From positions 1-21,440 of the forward strand of contig JANOAR010000264.1 of the NCBI GenBank assembly GCA_031411235.1: 21,440 nucleotides of DNA, read 5' to 3'. Below are positions 15,301-21,440 of this stretch, one piece after another (positions within the stretch are counted from its first letter, which is position 1; every line of letters starts with the position of its first letter). A program made the position numbers and the translations under genes. The notes beneath the pieces were generated by a model that saw only the letters and a program-made list of their open reading frames with translations, ran no database searches and was not told where the DNA came from. The stretch is from JANOAR01 sp031411235 (GTDB lineage Bacteria; Verrucomicrobiota; Verrucomicrobiia; Verrucomicrobiales; Verrucomicrobiaceae).

Positions 15301-16173
15301 CTATCCCAGCAGTCCCCAATAAAATCCTGGCGGCCCGAAGGCCATGGGAACTTGCAATTCACGCTGCTCGGTGGGCAATTCATGCGGGCGTTCATGCGGC
15401 TCCAGCATCACTTCACCTGAGTCGTAAAGCTCCTTCATCGCTCGTTTGAAGACTTCCACCTCAGCCCCCTCACCTACCGACTTCGCCCACACTTGGTAGC
15501 GGGCGAAGGTCGCCTGAATCGGAATCATGGAGCTGCTCGCCGTTGCCACATCGGCCATGTACCAGGCACGCAGTTGCTCGGCGGTGACGCCTCGTTTCGC
15601 CGTGGGTCGTGGGATGATGTGGATCGGCTCCTGAGTCTCCTCATCCAGCCAGGACAGAAGTTCAGCGATGGTGCGAGACGTGCGCCGCAAGCGATTGGCT
15701 TGTTCCAGCACCTTCTGCAAAGTCACCAGCGCAGGCCCCGCGAGAATGTCCGAGGGCTTCGGCGGGCGACTCTGCACGAGTCTCGTTTTACCCTTCGACA
15801 GGTAGTAGGCTCCGCCCTGCACGATCAAGCGCCCCAGCGCCTCGTCGAACCATGCTCGCAGGGGCTTGGAGGAAAGCGCCTTCAGCTTCGTCAGGCTCAC
15901 CGCCGCAGGCAGAGCCGAGACAACCGTAGCCAAGGCCTCGCTGGCGAGATCCAAGGGCTTGCGTGTCGTGTAGCAGACGCCAGCACTGCCCTTGCGTAGG
16001 CCTTTGATACCGATGATGCGAGCCCCTTCGACGAGAGCCGCGAGCGCCGTGTTGATGTCCTTGGGCTTCAGCTTGGGGGTCGTCTGTGGCTGCACCGCAC
16101 GCAGCACTTCAGCGGCGAGCATGGGCTCTGCTGCGGCAGCAACCACTTCATAAATTGAGGTCAGTAAATCCAT
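15301..16173 (-). CDS. Tandem winged-helix-like protein of the ATPase/nuclease operon
   Basis: 290-aa soluble protein with no signal peptide or membrane segment. Residues about 1-75 (IYEVVAAAAEPMLAAEVLRA ... DINTALAALVEGARIIGIKG) and about 76-150 (ASEALATVVSALPAAVSLTK ... RLIVQGGAYYLSKGKTRLV) read as two consecutive winged-helix units. The C-terminal half is helical (TLQKVLEQANRLRRTSRTIA) and ends GPPGFYWGLLG. This could be a DNA-binding adaptor or regulator for the two ATPases downstream. The gene lies 182 bp before the ATPase gene in the same direction, so it may have its own promoter. No family name was recognised. The ATG at 16173 has no clear ribosome binding site. Confidence 0.68.
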   Translation of the reverse strand: MDLLTSIYEVVAAAAEPMLAAEVLRAVQPQTTPKLKPKDINTALAALVEGARIIGIKGLRKGSAGVCYTTRKPLDLASEALATVVSALPAAVSLTKLKALSSKPLRAWFDEALGRLIVQGGAYYLSKGKTRLVQSRPPKPSDILAGPALVTLQKVLEQANRLRRTSRTIAELLSWLDEETQEPIHIIPRPTAKRGVTAEQLRAWYMADVATASSSMIPIQATFARYQVWAKSVGEGAEVEVFKRAMKELYDSGEVMLEPHERPHELPTEQRELQVPMAFGPPGFYWGLLG

Positions 16174-16193
16174 GCGCCGATGTTAGCTGCGGT

Positions 16194-16225
16194 AATCCGA
16201 AACTCGAAATCGGGAATTTAGATTT
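16194..16225. repeat. NPKLEIGN-type simple-repeat remnant
   Basis: AATCCGAAACTCGAAATCGG followed by GAATTTAGATTTT lies in the 52-bp gap between the winged-helix gene and the acetyltransferase stop. Translated on the plus strand it gives NPKLEIGNLDF, the hallmark of an imperfect intergenic repeat that I associate with PVC genomes. Only about one and a half units are present, and no function is visible. Confidence 0.4.
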
Positions 16226-16720
16226 TCACACCATCCGCTGCATCCACAGCACATCCAGCCAGCGACCATATTTGAAGCCCACCTCACGGTAATGCGCGAC
16301 TTCTATAAAGCCATGCTTGCGGTGCAATGCCACGCTCGCCGCCTGCTCGGAGTCGATACCGCCGAGCACCGTGTGGTGGCCTAGCTGCTTCGCTAGGCGC
16401 AAAAGTTCTGCGAGCAAGGCTGAGCCGACACCGACGCCGTGTGCGTCGTGCTTCACATAGACCGAATCTTCCACGCTATGCTGGTAGGCGTCGCGAGGGT
16501 GGAACCGACTCAGCGAGCCCCAGCCCACCACTTCGCCATCGCGCTCGGCGACGATCACCGGGTGTTTTTCGCCATGCGCAGCGAACCATGCCGCGCGTTC
16601 CTCCTCGCTGCTGGGCACGGTTTGATAAGTGCAGGTGGAGTGCAGGACGTAGTGGTTATAGATCGCATTGATCGCTACCAAATCCGCTTCGCTCGCACTG
16701 CGCAGGCACAGAGTCATCAC
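16226..16720 (-). CDS. GNAT-family N-acetyltransferase (phosphinothricin acetyltransferase-like)
   Basis: 164-aa acetyl-CoA-dependent acetyltransferase. The N-terminus LRSASEADLVAINAIYNHYV is typical of the phosphinothricin/methionine sulfone acetyltransferase branch. The acetyl-CoA loop is VKHDAHGVGVGSALLAELL (about residues 88-106), and the late GGIDSEQAASVALHRKHGFI segment matches motif B. The acceptor may be an amino-acid analogue, but cannot be fixed. The start is M1 or M2 (16720 or 16717). It begins 10 bp after the trpB stop, so the two genes are almost certainly cotranscribed. Confidence 0.87.
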   Translation of the reverse strand: MMTLCLRSASEADLVAINAIYNHYVLHSTCTYQTVPSSEEERAAWFAAHGEKHPVIVAERDGEVVGWGSLSRFHPRDAYQHSVEDSVYVKHDAHGVGVGSALLAELLRLAKQLGHHTVLGGIDSEQAASVALHRKHGFIEVAHYREVGFKYGRWLDVLWMQRMV

Positions 16721-16730
16721 CAGGGCAGGA

Positions 16731-17957
16731 TTAAAATTTCAGCTCCTCACCGAAGATCATCCGCGCCGCCTGAGCCACATCCTTATCACCACGGCCCGAG
16801 AGGTTCACGATGATGAGTTTGTCCTTGCTCAGCGTGGGCGCGAGCTTCTTCACATAGGCGATGGCGTGGCTGCTCTCCAGCGCTGGGATGATGCCTTCCG
16901 TCTGGCTCAGTTCTTGAAAACCATCGAGCGCTTCGGCATCCGTGGCATATGTGTATTCCACGCGCCCTTGCTCGTGCAGCCAGGCGTGCTCAGGGCCGAT
17001 AGCTGGGTAGTCGAGGCCCGCGCTGACGGAGTGCGTGAGCTGGATTTGACCATCCTCATTCGCCAAGAGCCATGTCTTCGTGCCCTGCAGCACACCGAGG
17101 CGACCACCCTGGAATCGTGCGGCATGGCGCTCGGGCACGATGCCATCGCCACCCGCTTCCACCCCGACCATGCGCACGGCTTTATCTTCGAGGAAAGGAT
17201 GGAACAAACCAATGCTGTTGCTGCCTCCACCGACGCAAGCGACCAGCACATCGGGCAGACGTTTTTCGCGCTGCAATATCTGCTCGCGAGCCTCCACACC
17301 GATAACGCGATGGAAGTCGCGCACGATCATTGGGAAGGGATGCGAACCCAGCGCCGAGCCAAGGATGTAATGCGTGGTGCGTACATTGGTAACCCAGTCG
17401 CGCATCGCTTCATTGACGGCTTCCTTCAGCGTGCGCTGGCCTGCGGTGACGGCGACGACCTTGGCCCCCAGGAACTTCATTCGCGCCACATTCAGCGCCT
17501 GCCGTTCCATATCCACCTCACCCATGTAAATGGTGCAGTCGAAACCGAAACGCGCACAAACGGTCGCGGTCGCCACGCCATGCTGCCCAGCGCCTGTTTC
17601 GGCAATGATGCGGGTCTTGCCGATGCGGCGTGCGAGCAGTATTTGGCCGAGCGCATTGTTGATCTTATGCGCCCCCGTGTGCAGCAAGTCTTCGCGCTTC
17701 AGGTACACCTTCGCGCCGCCCATTTTTTCCGTCCAGCGCTCGGCGAAATACAGCGGCGTGGGGCGGCCTACATAGTTGTGCAGCAGATCGTTCAGTTCGG
17801 CTTGGAAGGCATCGTCGTGGCGTGCTTTTTCATATTCCAGTGTCAGCTCGGTGAGTGCCGCCATCAGCGTCTCGGGCACGAACATGCCTCCAAAAGAGCC
17901 AAAGTGGCCGTGGGCGTCGGGGAAGGTAGTCGCAGGTGCGGTGGTGACGGTGCTCAT
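16731..17957 (-). CDS. trpB: Tryptophan synthase beta chain
   Basis: 408-aa PLP enzyme that joins indole and serine to make tryptophan. The PLP lysine is K98 in LLHTGAHKINN. The phosphate-binding loop is VGGGSNSIG, the AETGAGQHGVATATVCA loop is intact, and GIIPALESSHA is present near the C-terminus. The ATG at 17957 gives the family length. A TTG at 17999 would add 14 residues without family support. trpA, usually the partner downstream, is not in the window; a GNAT gene follows instead. The alpha subunit must be encoded elsewhere if the complex is made. No Shine-Dalgarno sequence or trp attenuator was seen in the 94 bp upstream. Confidence 0.97.
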   Translation of the reverse strand: MSTVTTAPATTFPDAHGHFGSFGGMFVPETLMAALTELTLEYEKARHDDAFQAELNDLLHNYVGRPTPLYFAERWTEKMGGAKVYLKREDLLHTGAHKINNALGQILLARRIGKTRIIAETGAGQHGVATATVCARFGFDCTIYMGEVDMERQALNVARMKFLGAKVVAVTAGQRTLKEAVNEAMRDWVTNVRTTHYILGSALGSHPFPMIVRDFHRVIGVEAREQILQREKRLPDVLVACVGGGSNSIGLFHPFLEDKAVRMVGVEAGGDGIVPERHAARFQGGRLGVLQGTKTWLLANEDGQIQLTHSVSAGLDYPAIGPEHAWLHEQGRVEYTYATDAEALDGFQELSQTEGIIPALESSHAIAYVKKLAPTLSKDKLIIVNLSGRGDKDVAQAARMIFGEELKF

Positions 17958-18051
17958 AGAAATGGGGGTGTGAGTGTAGCGCTCTCCAAGAAGTTGCAAA
18001 GCCTGTTGTGGCTGGCTTGTGCAAAGCAGCCCGCCCTCCCCTTGCCTACCG

Positions 18052-18687
18052 CTACGGCTTGCGCACCAAGCCCTCAGGCAGCGTCAGCAACCGCTTTAGC
18101 TCTGTGATTTCGTGGAAGAACCACGCCTTCCCCGTTGCCTTTTTATACATGACCGTCTTCGCGGCATACTTCACACCGTCACATTCCTTCCACTCGCTGA
18201 AGCGATAAATATCAGTCCGCCAGTCGATGCGCACGAGGCGGCTATCGGCCTTGTCGAAGTACATCTCCATCGCAGGCTCGATGGTGCCGCTGACCTTTAT
18301 GCCAAACAGCGGCTTCTCGGCCTCCATGATGTCGGGCGCGATCTCGATCTTCGACTTGGCGTCGAGGAGCACACCCAGTGTCCACGCATAGGCATCCTCT
18401 TTGGCGGGCTCGGGATCGGTGCGCAGCGTCTTCGCGATCCACCAGTTGCTCGTGGGAGGCTCGACGATGGATTCGCGCTTCGAGCTTTTTTCCACCGTCG
18501 CAAGCTCCGAGCCAAAGTTAAACTGCTCCTTCATGCGAAACAGCTTCAGCAGCTTGTCCGCGCCCCCGACAGCAGCCACCACTTTATCAACGGCAGCCTT
18601 GGCATCCACCGCGAGTGTCGGCGATTCACTGTGCCCCGTGGTCATCAAAAAGGCAGACAGCAAAGAAATAAGCAGCGGTGTTTTCAT
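18052..18687 (-). CDS. Conserved exported protein of unknown function
   Basis: 211 aa from ATG 18687 (MKTPLLISLLSAFLMTTGHS signal peptide). A TTG-type upstream start at 18777 would bury the signal peptide and is not accepted. The mature part has AAVGGADKLLKLFRMKEQF, then a WWIAKT segment, AWTLGVLLDAKSKIEI, VSGTIEPAMEMYFDKADSRL and KECDGVKYAAKTVMYKKATG. This pattern suggests a beta-rich, lipid-carrier-like (LolA-type) fold and resembles proteins conserved in planctomycetes and verrucomicrobia (from memory). No catalytic residues are evident. It is divergent from the exported hydrolase at 18781, with a 93-bp shared intergenic region. Confidence 0.75.
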   Translation of the reverse strand: MKTPLLISLLSAFLMTTGHSESPTLAVDAKAAVDKVVAAVGGADKLLKLFRMKEQFNFGSELATVEKSSKRESIVEPPTSNWWIAKTLRTDPEPAKEDAYAWTLGVLLDAKSKIEIAPDIMEAEKPLFGIKVSGTIEPAMEMYFDKADSRLVRIDWRTDIYRFSEWKECDGVKYAAKTVMYKKATGKAWFFHEITELKRLLTLPEGLVRKP

Positions 18688-18780
18688 CAGTTGAGATTGC
18701 CCCACTACGCCTCTGGCGGGCGAGGGATTACAGCCATCGCAATCTGCCGCGCCTAAGTCGCGTATCCCCCTCCGCACCCC

Positions 18781-19908
18781 ATGTCATTCGCCCACACTCA
18801 GCACTCCACCGTCCTCGCTCGCAGTCTCGCCATGGGCATTGCATTCGCCTGCCTCGCCACTCATGCAGAGTCCGCGCCGCCTTTCACCCAGGTGCCTGCG
18901 GAGTATGCCACACCACTTCCCTCATTGCGCTCGCCACTGCTTTTTAAAGCGGGCCATGCAGTGAAGTCGCCAGCGGACTGGCCACAGCGGCGCGCGGAAA
19001 TAGTCGCCGATTGGCAGGGCCTCATGGGCCCATGGCCTGCCGTGCTGGAGCATCCCAAAGTGGAAGTCCTGGCGACCACGCAGCGCGGCGAGGTGACCCA
19101 GCGCCGAGTGCGCGTGGAGATCGCACCGGGCCAAACGGGCGATGGCTATGTACTGCTGCCGAAGGGCAAGGGGCCATTCCCCGCTGTCTTCGTGCCCTAC
19201 TACGAGCCCGAAACAAGCGTGGGCCTTGGCGACAAGGATCATCCCCTGCGCGACTTCGCCTGGCAGCTTGCCCAGCGTGGCTTTGTGGCCTTGGCCATCG
19301 GCTCACCCGGAGGCGATGCCCGACTGCCCGTATTATGTGCTGAGGCCCGCTGCCAGCCCCTCTCTTACCTGGGCTACATCGCGGCCAATGCCTGGCAGGC
19401 ACTGGCGGCGATGCCAGAAGTCGATGCCCAGCGCATCGGCATCATCGGCCACTCGTACGGAGGCAAGTGGGCGATGTTCGGTGCCTGTCTGTGGGAGAAA
19501 TACGCCTGCGCCGTGTGGTCAGACCCCGGCGTGGTGTTCGATGAAACACGCGGCAGCATCAACTACCAAGAGCCCTGGTACCTCGGCCTCGATACCGCGA
19601 TGACGCGCAAACCAGGCCTTGTGCGGGCCGACAGCCCGCGCACGGGGGCTTATAAGTCGCTCATCGCAGGCGGCCATGATTTGCATGAATTCCAGTCGCT
19701 CATGGCCCCACGGCCCTTCCTCGTGTCGGGAGGCGAAGAGGATCCGCCCAAGCGCTGGACGGTGCTGAGCCACGTCATCGCCGTCAATAGCCTGCTAGGC
19801 TACGAGGGTCGCGTGGCGATGACGAATCGCGAAAAGCATCCGCCCACCGAGGAGTCGAATGCGCAGGTTTATCGCTTCTTTGAGCACTGGCTCGGAGGCA
19901 AGAATTAG
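18781..19908 (+). CDS. Exported alpha/beta hydrolase (dienelactone hydrolase/acyl esterase-like)
   Basis: 375-aa protein with an N-terminal signal peptide (hydrophobic core about residues 16-26, cleavage near THA|ES). The nucleophile elbow is GHSYGG with S225. The acid is likely D in SGGEEDPP, and the base H in REKHPPTEE, close to the C-terminus. The RVRVEIAPGQTGDGYVLLPK lead-in and AFVPYYEPE strand are typical of large periplasmic esterase/dienelactone-hydrolase-like proteins in PVC bacteria. The substrate is unknown; a sugar ester is possible. It converges on the coiled-coil gene with 31 bp between stops. Confidence 0.85.
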   Translation: MSFAHTQHSTVLARSLAMGIAFACLATHAESAPPFTQVPAEYATPLPSLRSPLLFKAGHAVKSPADWPQRRAEIVADWQGLMGPWPAVLEHPKVEVLATTQRGEVTQRRVRVEIAPGQTGDGYVLLPKGKGPFPAVFVPYYEPETSVGLGDKDHPLRDFAWQLAQRGFVALAIGSPGGDARLPVLCAEARCQPLSYLGYIAANAWQALAAMPEVDAQRIGIIGHSYGGKWAMFGACLWEKYACAVWSDPGVVFDETRGSINYQEPWYLGLDTAMTRKPGLVRADSPRTGAYKSLIAGGHDLHEFQSLMAPRPFLVSGGEEDPPKRWTVLSHVIAVNSLLGYEGRVAMTNREKHPPTEESNAQVYRFFEHWLGGKN

Positions 19909-19919
19909 GCGCTAGCGCC
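19908..19919. repeat. 12-bp perfect palindrome GGCGCTAGCGCC between convergent genes
   Basis: The sequence overlaps the last base of the hydrolase stop codon and lies between two convergent genes. A 4-bp stem with a CTAG loop is the best hairpin it could form, and there is no T-run on either side. It is too weak to be called a terminator with confidence. Confidence 0.4.
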
Positions 19920-19939
19920 ACGACCTCTTCGTCCGCGCA

Positions 19940-21097
19940 CTAGGAGAGCGCCGCCTTCGGCTCCTCGACAATAGCGGTGGCCTCCGTCACCACAGCACCG
20001 CGTGCAAGGTCGCGCTCTTGAGCCAGCACTTCACAGAGGACTTTCGCAGCGGCGAGATCCTCGTGCAGTTTGGCGAGAAATTCGGGGCTGGGTTGCTCGG
20101 CAGCGATGGCGGCTGGCGCTTTTTCGGGCACGGGGGCCGCCGCGTTGGCCTCGGCCATTTCGGCCATTTTGAACTCCAGCTCACAGACTCGATACTCGGA
20201 CTCGCGCAGCTTTTTGCGCGTCTCGGAGTCGCTCATGGTTAGCTTGGATTCCAGCTCTTGGGCACGCTTCTCAGCGGCTTTGGCACGCTCTTCCAGGCGA
20301 GCGGTATCCTCGGCAGCGACCACCGTCGCAGCAGCTTCACTGTGGCTGGTGGAGCCACTGGAGACGAGGCTCATGATTTCCTTTTGCAGCAGCATGTTTT
20401 TCTGATCCGCAGCGGCTATCTTGCGCTTGGCATCAGCCAGTTTAGCCTCGGCATCTTGCTCAGCGGCAGTCAGCGCGGCGCGCACTTTATCCAGCTCGAT
20501 TTGCACATGCTCCGCTTGGCTCATGCCACTGGCCAGCACCTTCTCATGCTCGGCTAGCGTGACCCGCAGGGCGCTCTCGCGCTGCTGGTTGGCCTGGCGC
20601 TCCTCGGTCGAGGCGGCGCGGGTCGAGTTCAGTTCCTGGGCGAGCTGTTGGGCCAGATCATGCTTGGCGTCCAAGGCAGTTTGTATAGCTCCGACGCGGC
20701 CTCGCTCAGACAACAAGGCGCTGTCCAGGTCGGCGATGCGCTGGGCCATGGGAGCGAATTTCAGATCCACCTCGCGCTGCGATTGGCGGGCGGTGGCTAG
20801 CTCCGTTTCTTGGTCGGCGATGCGTTGCTGCGCGGCGGCCAGTTTGGCGATGGCTTCATTCTGCGCGGCGAGGAGTCGAGCGTCTGCCTCGGCGAGGCGA
20901 GCAGTGGCGGCCTGTTGGCGTATCTCGGCTTCCTGCTGTTCCTTTTGGCGACGCACTTCCAGGGTCGTGCGTTCACGGCGCTCGGCTTCGATGAGGGGCT
21001 GGAGCTTGCGCCGCTCGAGCAGGCTACCGATCCAGCGGAAAACCACTGCACTGACAAAGGTGATGCTGGCTACTTGAAGGATCGTCTGCGTGTCCAT
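19940..21097 (-). CDS. Membrane-anchored coiled-coil protein of unknown function
   Basis: 385 aa from ATG 21097. One transmembrane segment lies near the N-terminus (about residues 5-24, ILQVASITFVSAVVFRWIGS), followed by basic residues (LLERRK), which predicts a cytoplasmic body. Residues about 35-320 are an almost unbroken Ala/Glu/Gln/Arg-rich coiled coil (RRQKEQQEAEIRQQAATARL; AEEDTARLEERAKAAEKRAQ-like stretches). A low-complexity linker (APVPEKAPAA) and a short helix close it. The layout recalls RmuC or tethering proteins, but no RmuC nuclease domain is present. An alternative TTG at 21139 has no support. Similar coils arise by convergence, so no homology claim is made. Confidence 0.78.
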   Translation of the reverse strand: MDTQTILQVASITFVSAVVFRWIGSLLERRKLQPLIEAERRERTTLEVRRQKEQQEAEIRQQAATARLAEADARLLAAQNEAIAKLAAAQQRIADQETELATARQSQREVDLKFAPMAQRIADLDSALLSERGRVGAIQTALDAKHDLAQQLAQELNSTRAASTEERQANQQRESALRVTLAEHEKVLASGMSQAEHVQIELDKVRAALTAAEQDAEAKLADAKRKIAAADQKNMLLQKEIMSLVSSGSTSHSEAAATVVAAEDTARLEERAKAAEKRAQELESKLTMSDSETRKKLRESEYRVCELEFKMAEMAEANAAAPVPEKAPAAIAAEQPSPEFLAKLHEDLAAAKVLCEVLAQERDLARGAVVTEATAIVEEPKAALS

Positions 21098-21327
21098 ATC
21101 GACTGAATGAGTGTTGAGAAAAGTTAGCCCACCATTCAAGCGCAGTTGAGCCTAGGATGTCCAGACCGCGATTGCCTCGGCGCAAAAAACCTTTGGCCAA
21201 GCCGTCGCGATGCAGCATCGAAAGGCGCTCCAGCGTGCAAGATTCTTAACGAGGGTTGACAAAGGGCGCATTCCCCGGTTGTTTCGCCCCCCTTTTCCCC
21301 CACCCACCAGCCACCTTGCCTATATCT
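21098..21327. other. Intergenic region between coiled-coil gene and aminotransferase
   Basis: This 230-bp divergent gap holds no gene I can support. TTGACA at 21256-21261 is a perfect -35 hexamer facing the aminotransferase, but at 17 bp only TTGTTT is found, so the -10 is poor. A pyrimidine-rich stretch follows, and no Shine-Dalgarno sequence precedes the ATG at 21328. Confidence 0.4.
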
Positions 21328-21440
21328 ATGGACTTCATCGCCTCTAACGTCGCCCAACTGTCTCCCTCGATGACACTCGCCATCACCAGCGCGGCCAAAG
21401 CCCTGAAAAGACAAGGCGTGGACGTGCTCAGCTTCGGCGC
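21328..21440 (+). CDS. Class I/II aminotransferase, aspartate aminotransferase type (5' end)
   Basis: The frame starts at ATG 21328 and runs off the window after 37 codons. The N-terminus MDFIASNVAQLSPSMTLAIT and AAKALKRQGVDVLSFGA match the opening of bacterial PLP-dependent aspartate aminotransferases (…L.PS.TLAI...AKALK.QG.DV.S.G.GEPDF). The catalytic lysine lies beyond the window. The family assignment is firm, but the exact substrate (aspartate, aromatic or prephenate) cannot be told from this much. Confidence 0.82.
   Translation, partial: MDFIASNVAQLSPSMTLAITSAAKALKRQGVDVLSFG

Noticed and set aside
15183..15395. Small minus-strand open frame between the winged-helix and ATPase genes
   Set aside because: It overlaps the end of the winged-helix gene in another frame, and has no ribosome binding site or recognisable protein sequence.
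16668..18107. Long open frame (479 codons) on the plus strand opposite trpB
   Set aside because: It is the shadow of the strongly conserved trpB; its protein shows no motif.
19908..19919. GGCGCTAGCGCC as a bidirectional terminator
   Set aside because: The hairpin would have a 4-bp stem and there is no T-run on either strand.
19940..21097. Coiled-coil protein as RmuC recombination protein
   Set aside because: The N-terminal membrane segment and coil fit, but the conserved RmuC C-terminal nuclease-like domain is absent.
1..21440. CRISPR array, tRNA or rRNA genes
   Set aside because: No regularly spaced repeat with unique spacers, no cloverleaf and no rRNA-like conserved stretch was seen by eye; a dedicated scan was not possible.

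Overview
The window reads as a chromosomal stretch of a moderately GC-rich PVC-superphylum bacterium, most likely a verrucomicrobium. The evidence is a PVC-type haem-binding (CxxCH) propeller dehydrogenase, remnants of ceramidase-like and DUF1552 genes, several exported proteins of types I associate with Planctomycetota/Verrucomicrobiota, short simple-repeat islands that I associate with these genomes, and start codons that mostly lack a Shine-Dalgarno sequence. No rRNA, tRNA or CRISPR array was seen.

Layout. 1-52 is the 5' end of an unidentified minus-strand gene. 122-2668 (+) is an exported PVC-type cytochrome c/propeller protein. Just downstream, 2686-4205 is a decay zone: a ceramidase-like gene with at least three frameshifts is fused to a DUF1552 fragment, which is cut by the remains of an IS630-family element. 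4206-5612 (-) is rpoN, preceded by a near-consensus sigma-54 (-24/-12) promoter. 5738-6592 (+) is an exported alpha/beta hydrolase that converges on 6599-8065 (-), an exported protein of unknown function. 8223-8783 and 8955-9485 (-) are nuoC and nuoB, separated from the other complex I genes, with a heptamer repeat between them and a perfect TGTGA-N6-TCACA palindrome upstream of nuoB. 9590-10966 (-) is a family 4 glycosyltransferase.

11065-16173 (-) is the most interesting block. Three genes lie in one direction: a tandem winged-helix-like protein, a 744-aa P-loop ATPase, and a protein that fuses an N-terminal PD-(D/E)XK (RecB/Cas4-like) nuclease domain to a RuvB-like AAA+ motor with a RuvB-type C-terminal winged helix. 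The last two genes overlap. I do not recognise this combination as a named system. It looks like a DNA-processing module, for defence or repair.

16226-17957 (-) is trpB followed 10 bp later by a GNAT acetyltransferase, with no trpA nearby. 18052-18687 (-) and 18781-19908 (+) are a divergent pair: a conserved exported protein and an exported alpha/beta hydrolase. 19940-21097 (-) is a membrane-anchored coiled-coil protein. 21328-21440 (+) is the start of a class I/II aminotransferase (aspartate aminotransferase type).

Most genes are metabolic or envelope genes with no obvious shared pathway. The regulatory and cooperative signals that stand out are the rpoN self-regulation candidate, the palindrome at nuoB, and the ATPase/nuclease trio.
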